Source: RBG-16-34-14 sp963727535
GTDB taxonomy: Bacteria > Bacteroidota > Ignavibacteria > Ignavibacteriales > Ignavibacteriaceae
DNA length: 64,000 nucleotides
Assembly: GCA_963727535.1 (NCBI GenBank)
Contig: CAVSGR010000004.1
Coordinates: 248,001 to 312,000, forward strand
Direction: 5' to 3'
Shown here: in pieces, positions 1 through 8,202 of the stretch
Position numbering within the stretch: the stretch's first letter is position 1
How the letters are laid out: every line of letters starts with the position of its first letter
The notes under the pieces: generated by a model
Database searches by the model: none
The model's input: the letters and a program-made list of their open reading frames with translations, nothing else
Told to the model about the DNA's origin: nothing
Made by a program: the position numbers and the translations under genes

Positions 1-46
1 GAAATCATCTAAAAAGATTTATAATGAATAAGAATTCATCTTATTG

Positions 47-75
47 TTGAACTTATGAATGTATATATCTATTTT
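47..75 (+). promoter_or_regulatory. Predicted promoter of the first tRNA-Glu copy
   Basis: TTGAAC at 47-52, a 17-base spacer and TATTTT at 70-75 form a sigma70-like promoter 24 bases before the tRNA-like copy at 100. The same elements with the same spacing are kept in front of the second tRNA copy (506-534). That conservation supports the call more than the match to consensus does. Confidence 0.5.
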
Positions 76-99
76 TTAACCAGGGTTTTTAAATAAACA

Positions 100-195
100 G
101 GCGCGTTCGTCTAGTGGCTTAGGACATCGCCCTCTCAAGGCGGGGATCGCGGGTTCTCCCAAAGGGACTCCTTCGGAGGAATCCCGCAAGCATTA
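100..195 (+). pseudogene. tRNA-Glu(CUC)-like copy interrupted in the T loop
   Basis: Bases 100-156 are identical to 561-617 of the intact tRNA-Glu downstream: acceptor 5' strand, D arm, anticodon arm with CTC anticodon, and T stem 5' side. At the T loop a 23-base insert (157-179) replaces a single G. The tRNA sequence then resumes at 180-187, and its 3' acceptor strand (188-195) differs from the intact copy at three positions, which breaks acceptor pairing. The insert can fold into two tiny hairpins (TCCC-aaa-GGGA and CTCC-ttc-GGAG). The copy probably does not give a working tRNA. A processed or regulatory RNA is possible but unsupported. Confidence 0.8.
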
Positions 196-231
196 CTAAT
201 TTTTAATTTTAATTTCTTATTTATATACTAA

Positions 232-477
232 TTGTTTTATACATACGTATTGCTTAGTCTAAAAGATAAAAGCCATTATTATGGTTCTACAGGGAAAGAA
301 ATTTCAGAGAGATTAAGCGAACACAATTCAGGTAAGGTAAAATATACAAAGGGACACCTACCATATAAGCTTCATTATTTTGAATCATTTAAGAGTAGGT
401 CGGAAGCTAATCAAAGAGAAAGATTCTTTAAATCTGTAGAAGGATATCTTTGGCTAAAATCAAAAGGTATTATTTAA
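232..477 (+). CDS. Small GIY-YIG nuclease domain protein
   Basis: An 81-residue protein that is essentially one GIY-YIG domain. The N-terminal YTYVLLS stretch and YYGST (about residues 16-20) stand for the GIY and YIG motifs. Then come EHNSGK, typical of the single-domain family common in Bacteroidetes, and a C-terminal ERFFKS..G..WLKSKG tail. The start must be TTG at 232: a TAA stop lies directly upstream in frame, and no clear ribosome binding site is visible. The family cuts DNA in homing enzymes and in UvrC, but the cellular role of these small stand-alone proteins is not established. It sits between two direct copies of tRNA-Glu, which suggests it is part of, or a passenger on, a tRNA-targeting mobile unit (inference). 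Confidence 0.8.
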   Translation: MFYTYVLLSLKDKSHYYGSTGKEISERLSEHNSGKVKYTKGHLPYKLHYFESFKSRSEANQRERFFKSVEGYLWLKSKGII

Positions 478-505
478 CATCTGAATTTGAGTGTTCAACT
501 CGTTG

Positions 506-534
506 TTGAACTTATGCTTGTATATATCTATTTT
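506..534 (+). promoter_or_regulatory. Predicted promoter of the intact tRNA-Glu
   Basis: TTGAAC (506-511), 17-base spacer, TATTTT (529-534), 26 bases before the tRNA start. The -35 hexamer is inside a perfect 7-base inverted repeat (GTTCAAC 493-499 and GTTGAAC 505-511) that is absent at the first copy. Confidence 0.5.
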
Positions 535-560
535 TTAATTAAGGTTTTTTAAAATAAACA

Positions 561-634
561 GGCGCGTTCGTCTAGTGGCTTAGGACATCGCCCTCTCAAG
601 GCGGGGATCGCGGGTTCGAATCCCGCACGCGCTA
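561..634 (+). tRNA. tRNA-Glu (anticodon CUC)
   Basis: A full cloverleaf can be drawn. The acceptor stem pairs 561-567 with 627-633 (first pair G-U) and the discriminator is A634. The D stem GTCT/GGAC is at 570-586. The anticodon stem TCGCC/GGCGG encloses the loop CTCTCAA, giving anticodon CTC at 595-597. The T stem GCGGG/CCCGC encloses TTCGAAT. The 3' CCA is not encoded. U8 is at 568. This is the intact member of a duplicated pair; the other copy, at 100, is interrupted. Confidence 0.95.
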
Positions 635-716
635 CTTTTTATATTTCAAATCTCAAAAGTCAAATCTCAAATGTATTTTGTAATTTGAGTATTGTTTTGG
701 CATCTCGATTTTTTTT

Positions 717-1061
717 ATGAAACGTTACGAAAAACATATTTTTATTTGTGAAAATAAAAGACCTCATGATGATCCTAAAGGTTGCTGTTTCGATAAAGGT
801 GGTTCAGAAATAAAAGCAAAATTTAAGAAAAGATTGCTGGAACTTGGTCTCAAACCTGATGTACGTGCAAATACAAGCGGCTGTCTAGACGCCTGTGAAT
901 TTGGTGCATCAGTTGTTATTTATCCGGAACAGGTTTGGTACGGCGGAGTAACTATTGATGATGTCGAAGAAATAATCCAAAGCCATATCATTAATAATAA
1001 ACCTGTCGAAAGGCTTTTTATAAAACATCCGAAGTTTAATAAAGATGCCGTCAAAACCTGA
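717..1061 (+). CDS. Thioredoxin-like [2Fe-2S] ferredoxin
   Basis: A 114-residue protein with the thioredoxin-like [2Fe-2S] ferredoxin pattern: HIFIC with Cys11, KGCC with Cys23/24, and SGCLDAC with Cys56/60. Proteins of this family carry one [2Fe-2S] cluster and resemble the NuoE C-terminal domain; they act as small electron carriers of mostly unknown partner. The ATG at 717 is the first in frame. The last 17 bases overlap the start of the endonuclease III gene at 1045, so the two are probably cotranscribed. The electron donor and acceptor cannot be read from this context. Confidence 0.85.
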   Translation: MKRYEKHIFICENKRPHDDPKGCCFDKGGSEIKAKFKKRLLELGLKPDVRANTSGCLDACEFGASVVIYPEQVWYGGVTIDDVEEIIQSHIINNKPVERLFIKHPKFNKDAVKT

Positions 1062-1705
1062 TTTAACTTCTGAAAAGAAACGCGCCGGTAAAATTTTTTC
1101 TTTATTGAAAAAAGAGTATCCTGCACCTAAACCAGCTCTCAATTATCAAACTGCTTTTCAACTTTTAATTGCTACCATCCTTTCTGCTCAATGCACCGAT
1201 GCAAGAGTTAACATAGTAACAAAAGATATTTTCAAAAAATATAAAACACCTCAGGATTACATTGATGTTTCTTCAGAAGAGTTAGAAAAAGATATTTACT
1301 CGACCGGATTTTACAGGCAAAAAGCAAAAAGTATAAAACTGTGCTGCTTAGAACTTGTGGAAAAGTACAATGGGAAAAGTTCCCGCGGATTTTGATAAAT
1401 TGAATAAACTTCATGGTGTTGGAAGAAAAACCGCTTCCGTAGTTGCCGGAAATGCTTTCGGGATACCTTCTATTGCGGTAGATACTCATGTAAAAAGACT
1501 TTCAAATCTTTTAGGGTTTATTAACTCAAGTGATCCTGTTAAAATTGAAGTGAAGTTAAAAGAACTGCTTCCTGAAAAAGATTGGATAAATTCCTCTCAT
1601 TGGTTTATGTCTCACGGGAGAAAAATTTGTATTGCAAGAAGACCGAAATGTTTGCAATGTATGATTGGAAATTTTTGCCCTAGTTTTAATCCGGCAAATG
1701 AATAA
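1045..1705 (+). CDS. nth: Endonuclease III, DNA glycosylase/AP lyase (frameshifted)
   Basis: Removes oxidised pyrimidines from DNA and nicks the abasic site (base excision repair). Two overlapping frames, 1045-1395 and 1355-1705, join into one 219-residue Nth. One extra A in the AAAA run near 1374-1377 breaks the frame; removing it makes the length a multiple of three. The second half has the helix-hairpin-helix HGVGRKTA with the catalytic Lys, VDTHV with the catalytic Asp, and the C-terminal [4Fe-4S] pattern C-x6-C-x2-C-x5-C (CIARRPKCLQCMIGNFC). All key residues are present, so a sequencing error is more likely than a dead gene. Confidence 0.9.
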
Positions 1706-1797
1706 AGAATAGATCATGCAATCAAAAGGAGAATGAATGTTTGCATGAATGCATTTATGCATGATCGCATTGATGAAACTTATAGGAGAGTATTGTT

Positions 1798-2364
1798 ATG
1801 GAAGACAAATCAAGAGACAGAAATTTTTGTTTATCACTTCTTAAAGAGTTTACAAAAAGTGAAAGTTTGCTTAAGCATGCATATGCTGTTGAAATTTGTG
1901 TTAGAGCTTATGCAAAAAAGTTTAACGAAGATGAAGAATTCTGGGGAAATGTAGCATTGCTTCATGACTTTGATTATGAAATGTATCCGACTGAAAATGA
2001 GCATCCGTTTAAGGGTTCTGAAATTCTCAAAGAAAAAGGTTTTCCTGATGAATTCAGAAATGCGATTCTTTCTCACGCAAATTACAGCGGCGTTAAGAGA
2101 GAAACTTTATTGCAAAAAGTTTTGTTTGCCTGCGACGAACTATCGGGTTTGATTACGGCTGTTACTTATGTAAGACCAAGCAGGACAATAGATGAGGTTG
2201 AAGTAAAGTCTGTTAAGAAAAAATTAAAGGACAAAGCATTTGCAAGAAATGTTAGTCGTGATGATATAAATTCAGGCGTAGAAGCGTTAGGCATTCCTCT
2301 TGACGAACACATTCAATTTTGTATAAATGCAATGAAAGAAAATAAGGAAGTTCTTGGTTTGTAG
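1798..2364 (+). CDS. HD-domain hydrolase
   Basis: A 188-residue single-domain HD phosphohydrolase. His27 (LLKHAYAVE), His56-Asp57 (LLHDFDYE), a His near 69 and ILSHANY give the usual metal-binding set of HDIG-type proteins. Family members hydrolyse nucleotides or other phosphate esters; the substrate is not predictable here. GGAG about 10 bases before the ATG supports the start at 1798. The stop TAG shares its G with the GTG start of the peroxiredoxin gene, which suggests translational coupling. The 90 bases upstream hold a 9-base inverted repeat (1712-1720 and 1758-1766). Confidence 0.8.
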   Translation: MEDKSRDRNFCLSLLKEFTKSESLLKHAYAVEICVRAYAKKFNEDEEFWGNVALLHDFDYEMYPTENEHPFKGSEILKEKGFPDEFRNAILSHANYSGVKRETLLQKVLFACDELSGLITAVTYVRPSRTIDEVEVKSVKKKLKDKAFARNVSRDDINSGVEALGIPLDEHIQFCINAMKENKEVLGL

Positions 2365-2804
2365 TGATTGGAGATATTGCAGGAGATTTTGTTTTAGAAG
2401 ATCAAAACAGAAATTTTTTTAGGCTTTACGATAATTTAAACCGAAAAATCCTCCTTGTCTTTTATCCTAAAGATAATACTCCTGTTTGCACCAGGCAGCT
2501 TTCAGATTACCAACTTAATAAAGGATTGTTTGAAACTATTGGAATTAATTTAGTTGGAATAAACACTGGTTCTGTTGAATCACACAATTCATTTACCGGG
2601 TTGTGTAAAGTAGATTTCCCGGTTTTGTCGGACCCTCACAAAAAAGTCAGCCGAAAATATAAAGCATTAAATCTTTTCGGTATTAATAAACGAAAGCTGG
2701 TTTTAATCGGGACGGACAAAAAAATACTGTTTGAGAAAAATGTCCTATCTTTTACCTATGTTTCTTCCAAGAGCCTAAAAGAGATATTTGAACGGATTAG
2801 TTAG
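2364..2804 (+). CDS. Peroxiredoxin (AhpC/TSA, BCP-like)
   Basis: A 146-residue thioredoxin-fold peroxidase that reduces peroxides with a reactive cysteine. YPKDNTPVCT carries the peroxidatic Cys42 in the conserved PxxxTxxC setting. FPVLSDP and the later VLIGTD strand are typical of the bacterioferritin-comigratory group. A further Cys near 82 (GLCKVDFP) could serve in resolution. The gene starts with GTG, overlapping the previous stop by one base. It may form a small stress or repair group with nth and the ferredoxin (inference from spacing). Confidence 0.85.
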   Translation: MIGDIAGDFVLEDQNRNFFRLYDNLNRKILLVFYPKDNTPVCTRQLSDYQLNKGLFETIGINLVGINTGSVESHNSFTGLCKVDFPVLSDPHKKVSRKYKALNLFGINKRKLVLIGTDKKILFEKNVLSFTYVSSKSLKEIFERIS

Positions 2805-2815
2805 CGAAAATATCC

Positions 2816-2847
2816 TTGACAAATATGCTAATAGTTAGCTAAATTGG
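2816..2847 (+). promoter_or_regulatory. Predicted promoter of the porU-porV region
   Basis: TTGACA at 2816-2821 and TAAATTGG at 2840-2847. TTG followed about 21 bases later by a TAnnTTTG-like box matches the Bacteroidetes-type promoter, with one mismatch in the second box. It lies in the only sizeable gap before the porU start at 2956. Confidence 0.35.
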
Positions 2848-2955
2848 CTGTCCAAAGAAGGAGATTTAATAGAGACTTTTGCTACAAGAGGAAATAAAGC
2901 TCACACGAGCTTCATAAAAATTTGTCCTAGGATTCTGTAATTAATAACCGGTTTA

Positions 2956-5900
2956 ATGAAAAGCAAAATCTCTATTATATTTTTAATCCTTTACGTCTCT
3001 GCTTTCCCGCAAAGCCCGATTAAAATTATTTCATCTGACTACAGATCTATTGTTGTTGAATTCTCACCAAGTAAGTATTCTACTGAAGAAAGAACTATTG
3101 ATAACCAGAAATTTTATGATATTTATTTTAACGGTAGTTCTGTTCAAACATCTGACTTGGGAGAACCATCTATAGCTGGATACCTAATGAATGTCGGAGT
3201 TCCTGGCGAAACAGGGAACACTATACAAATCATTTCTACACAGTACAAAGAAATTAACGGCAAGCTCGCACCATTGCCGGGACTCGAACGCGACGGTAAT
3301 TTAGATAGGGATGTTTATAAAGTTGGTGCAAACTATTACAAGTATAAACCAAATGATGAAGTAGTAACTTTTGGTAATTTTGGACACTTAAGAAGCATTA
3401 AAGTTCAAACTGTAAAAATCCTTCCGGTTAAATTTTTTCCTAATACAGGAAAAATAAGGCTTTATAATAAGATTATTTTCCGGGTTAATTTTGCACCTCA
3501 CCAGGTTTACTCAAATAAAGTAAATGATGATCTTGCGGAATCTGCAATAATTAATTATCAAGTTTCAAAAAATTGGGTAGATAATTCCAGGAGTATCCGG
3601 AAAACGGCTATAATTAATAGTGTACTTACAACAGGTAAATGGTTCAGGTTTGAAGCACCTGTTGAAGGAATATATAAGATAACCCGTGATATGTTAAGTG
3701 ACTATGGGATAGATGCTAACACTGTCGATCCAAGGAAAATAAAAATATACAACAATGGAGGAAAAGTTCTTCCTGAAGATCCGAGATTATCAAGACCAAG
3801 TGACCTTCAGGAAAATGCTATTGAGGTAGTTGGTGAAGAAGACGGAAAATTTGATGATGGAGATTATATACTTTTTTATGGCAGGGGGAACAGTTTTTGG
3901 GATTATGATACTGTTTCAAAATCAATTAAAAGATACTTCCATCCTTATTCAAATGTAAATTATTACTGGATAACTTCCGACGGTTCTTATGGAAAAAGAA
4001 TTCAGGATAAAGCCGGACTTAATACAACACCGGACTATGTTCAAACTTCTACTTATGCTTTTGCAGATTGGGAAGTTGATAAAATTAATATAGGACAAAC
4101 AGGCAGACTTTTTGCGGGCGACGATTTCTCCCCAAGTATTACATCCAGAACATATATGAACAATCTTAATTTCAGGATAGATGGGACTTCTATTCTTTAC
4201 AAATTTAATTTTATTAATGCTTCCCAGGATCCATTTTTGTTTAAGCTGTCGGAAAATTCAAATCAAATATACTCACAAACTTTTAGCGGGTATGGTACAG
4301 AGCCCCGATGCATATCTTGCCGGTATACAAAATATCAGGTCCACTACCTATAACAATACTTTACCCGACAACAGGAGTGTGCTGAAGTTTGAGATAAACC
4401 AAACTACTGTTAATTCTATAGGCTATCTTGACTATTTCGAAATTACATATCAAAAAGAATTGAAGCCAACAGATAATGATTTATTATTATTTTCAGATGA
4501 TAGATCCGGTATAATTGAGTATAGACTTAGTAATTTCCCAACCACCAATATTAAAATTTTTGATATAACAAATTATTCTGATGTTAAATATATTACTAAT
4601 CCCGTCTTATTGAGCGGAGGAGAATGTAATTTTCAAATATCCGAAAGACAGGGACATGTATCTAAATATTTATGTGTTGGAAATGATGCCTTCAAAACTC
4701 CCTCAAATCCTGTTGAGGTAAGTAATTCTAATCTGCATGGTATTACCGAGGGGGCAAAATTTATAATTATAACTCATAAAAATTTCAGAGATGCAGCAGA
4801 GAGATTAAAAGCATACAGGGAAAATGAATCAAAAGTAAAAATTTCCACTATTATAATTGATATACAGGATATTTTTAATGAATTCTCCTGTGGAATACTT
4901 GATGTTTCTGCTATGCGCGATTTTTTAAAGTATGCTTATGATAACTGGCAAATAAAACCTGAGTATGTTCTTTTCTTTGGTTCTGGAAATTATGATTATA
5001 AAAATGTAGAAGGATACGACATCAACTATATTCCAACTTACCAGACAGTGGAATCGCTGGCTTTGAAGTACTCATATACTACGGATGCTTTTTTTGTTGA
5101 TTTTGATGACGGAGTTATAGCCAGCGAAGATTTAGCGCATGGTAGAATACCTTGCAGGACACCCGAAGAAGCCAATATTATGGTGGATAAAATCATACAA
5201 TATGAAAAAGGTGATACAAAAGGATTATGGCGCAATCAAATTACTCTTGTAGCCGATGATGGATATACTTCTACAAGATATGAAGGGCCAGAACACACAG
5301 CTCCTTCAGAAAGTCTTGCTACTAATTATATTCCAAAGTCATTTGATATTAATAAAATATATTTAGCAGCTTATCCTATAGTATTAACTGGTTCCGGGAA
5401 AAGAATGCCGGAGGTGAACAAGTCAATTATTGATGGAATTAACCAGGGAACTTTAATTATTAATTATATTGGACACGGAAGCTCAGAACTTTGGGCACAT
5501 GAAGTCGTTTTTGAAAAGAGCACTTCTATTCCCCAATTACATAATGAAGATTTAACTTTTTTGGTAGCAGCAACATGTAGCTTTCGGTTATTTCGATATT
5601 CCGAATTTTCAAAGCGGTGCTGAAGCTATGCTTTTTCTAAAAGATGGAGGAACTGTTGGATCAATTACTTCTGCCAGGTTAGCTTTCTCCACGCCAAAAT
5701 CATCTTTTCCTTTATCGGTTTTATCCTAAATTATTTTCATCTGATAAAGACACATTGAATCTTAACATTCCGGTAGGTAAAGCATTATTTTTATCTGATA
5801 CACATAGTGATCCAAATGACAGGCATTTTTTCCTTTTCGGAGATCCAACTATGAGATTAAATGTTCCCCAGTATTCTGGGGAGATTGATTCGATTAATGG

Positions 5901-6930
5901 TCGTTCCCCTATAACCGATATTCAGATTAAAGCCTTAAGTACAGTAAAAATAGATGGGTTTGTTAAAGATGCTAATGGAAACAAATGGAATAACTTTAAT
6001 GGTGAAGGATTATTAAGTGTTTATGATTCTGAAGGAAGAGATTCTCTGGAACAAATACGCTATGTTGTCACAGAGCCGGGAGGTCTCATCTTTAGAGGAC
6101 GAGTGAGCATTACTAATGGCAGATTCTCAACAACTTTTGTTGTGCCTAAAGACATTTCGTATGAAAATAAAAACGGAAAGGTTACGTTTTATTTTTCAGA
6201 TAGTAATGAAGATGGTATAGGGTATACAAAAAATATTCTTGTTGGCGGAACAGATTCAACTGTTGCTAACGATAATTCGGGACCTCAAATGGATATTTAT
6301 TTTGATGATGCCTCTTATCAGAACTCCTATCTGGTTACTCCAAACTCGGATCTTATTATCAAACTTTCGGATGCAAGCGGCATTAACACAACCGGAACAG
6401 GAGTTGGACACAGATTGGAAGGTATTCTGAATGATAAGGAAAGCGATCCTATAGATTTTTCTAAATTCTTTACCGGTGATCTCGATGCCGGTGGAAAATC
6501 CGGAGAGGTTAAATATACATTGGGAAATCTGGATGATGGAGACTATAAGCTTTATGTGAAAGCCTGGGATGTATTCAATAATTTATCTTCAGAGACAGTT
6601 TATTTTACTGTAACTTCGGGTGATGATTTAACAATTAGAGATGTTTATAATTATCCTAATCCATTTAGTTCGTCTACAGCTTTTACATTTCAACAAAATC
6701 TTAATTCAGTATTAGATGTAGAAATAAAAGTTTATACTGTTGCAGGAAGATTAATCAGAGTGATAAACAGGGAAAATGTAAGAGAAAAATTTGTCTCTGT
6801 TGACTGGGATGGACGCGATAATGACGGTAATTTTATTGCCAATGGCACATATTTATATAAGTTAAAAGTTAAAACCGTAGATGGACAATATACCAAGAGT
6901 GTTCTGGGTAAACTAGCAGTGATAAGATAA
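2956..6930 (+). CDS. porU: Type IX secretion sortase PorU, C25 peptidase family (frameshifted)
   Basis: PorU cleaves C-terminal sorting signals from type IX substrates at the cell surface and attaches them to lipopolysaccharide. Signs: an N-terminal hydrophobic signal (about residues 1-18), a long N-terminal beta region, then a C25 (gingipain-like) domain with the catalytic His in YIGHGS and Cys in AATCS. The C-terminus carries a FlgD-like/sorting-type domain starting near YNYPNPF. The frame breaks three times (near 4302, 5582 and 5690), each fixed by deleting one base in a short run; the corrected protein is about 1323 residues. porV follows, which fits its known partner. The three breaks together look like sequence errors, but a dead gene cannot be excluded. 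Confidence 0.85.
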
Positions 6931-7041
6931 TGGTGTTTCTTTCTGTTTTTCATACTATATCTTTATATTTGAAATTTACAGTAAAATAGGTTGAAACAGT
7001 TTTTATAAAATTTAGATTATTTAATATCGGAGGAAGTTAAT

Positions 7042-8196
7042 ATGAAATTTATTCTCAGGCTACTGCTGATCAGCAGCATGTTTATTTTGCCTAAAGCTGC
7101 CTATGGACAGGGTGAATCTGCTGTGCCCTTTTTACTCCTGGCACCGGATTCAAGAGGTGGAGGCATTGGTGAATCCGGCGGCGGACTTGCCGATAACTCT
7201 GCTGCTATTTTCTGGAACCCGGCAGGTATAGCGTTTTTAACCGGTTCTGAAGTAAGCATAACACACAGTAACTGGCTTCCGCAATTTAATTTAGATCTTT
7301 TTTATGATTATCTAACTTACAGGCAATATGTTGAAGAACTAAACGGAAGCGTTACAGCGAGCCTTACTTATATGAACTTTGGTCAATTCCAAAGAACTCT
7401 TGAAACCGGCCCCGAAGTGGTTGGTACTTTCACTTCTTTTGATGCTGCTTTAACTCTGGGCTATGCAACCAAATTAAGCAGCGATTGGGGAATTGGATTT
7501 AATTTCAGACTAATTCATTCCAGACTTTCTGACCAGCCTACTGGTGAGGAACAGGGAAAAGGTGTAGCAACTTCGGTTAGTTTTGATGTAGGTATAATGT
7601 GGCGTCCTGAAACTCTTGTTCTTCCATTAATTGATGAAGATATTGGTAAAGAATTTTCTGTTGGAGTTAACATAAGTAACCTTGGTCCCAAAATTTATTA
7701 TATAGATAGATCACAGGCTGATCCAATACCAACTAACTTCAGATTAGGATTTGCATACAAACTAGTTGATGAAGAATTCAACTCTCTAACATATACTCTT
7801 GATTTCAGCAAGTTACTGATAAGTAAAAATGGGGCTACTTCAAAAGAATTTTATCAGGCAATTTTCTATTCGTGGGTTGATAAACCTTTCAGTGAAGAGT
7901 TAAGAGAAATAATTACTTCAATGGGACTTGAGTACTGGTATGGTCAGCCGGGCGATTTTCTTTTTGCTTTAAGGGCAGGCTATTTCTACGAAGATCCTGA
8001 TTTCGGCAACAGGAAATTTATTACTTTCGGTGCAGGTATCAGGTATGATATTTACGGATTTGATTTTAGTTATATATCAACCTCAGTGTTTAAAGGTGGG
8101 GAAAATCAACCCCTTTCCGACACTTTGCGTTTTACAGTCCTGATCGGCTGGGGTGCTGTCCCCGAAAGCACCAGGGGCTTACCAAGAGGGATTTAA
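7042..8196 (+). CDS. porV: Type IX secretion outer-membrane protein PorV
   Basis: A 384-residue outer-membrane beta-barrel of the PorV/PorQ (FadL-like) family; PorV shuttles folded cargo from the translocon to the PorU sortase. The signal peptide ends near AYGQ (about residue 23). The mature start with FLLLAPDSRGGGIGE..GG.ADN.AAIFWNPAG is the family hallmark, followed by alternating amphipathic strands up to a C-terminal aromatic barrel strand. GGAGG (7030-7034) sits 7 bases before the ATG. A TATATTTG box at 6964-6971 could be a promoter -7 element. Its place right after porU supports PorV rather than PorQ. Confidence 0.9.
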   Translation: MKFILRLLLISSMFILPKAAYGQGESAVPFLLLAPDSRGGGIGESGGGLADNSAAIFWNPAGIAFLTGSEVSITHSNWLPQFNLDLFYDYLTYRQYVEELNGSVTASLTYMNFGQFQRTLETGPEVVGTFTSFDAALTLGYATKLSSDWGIGFNFRLIHSRLSDQPTGEEQGKGVATSVSFDVGIMWRPETLVLPLIDEDIGKEFSVGVNISNLGPKIYYIDRSQADPIPTNFRLGFAYKLVDEEFNSLTYTLDFSKLLISKNGATSKEFYQAIFYSWVDKPFSEELREIITSMGLEYWYGQPGDFLFALRAGYFYEDPDFGNRKFITFGAGIRYDIYGFDFSYISTSVFKGGENQPLSDTLRFTVLIGWGAVPESTRGLPRGI

Positions 8197-8202
8197 CTTT
8201 TA

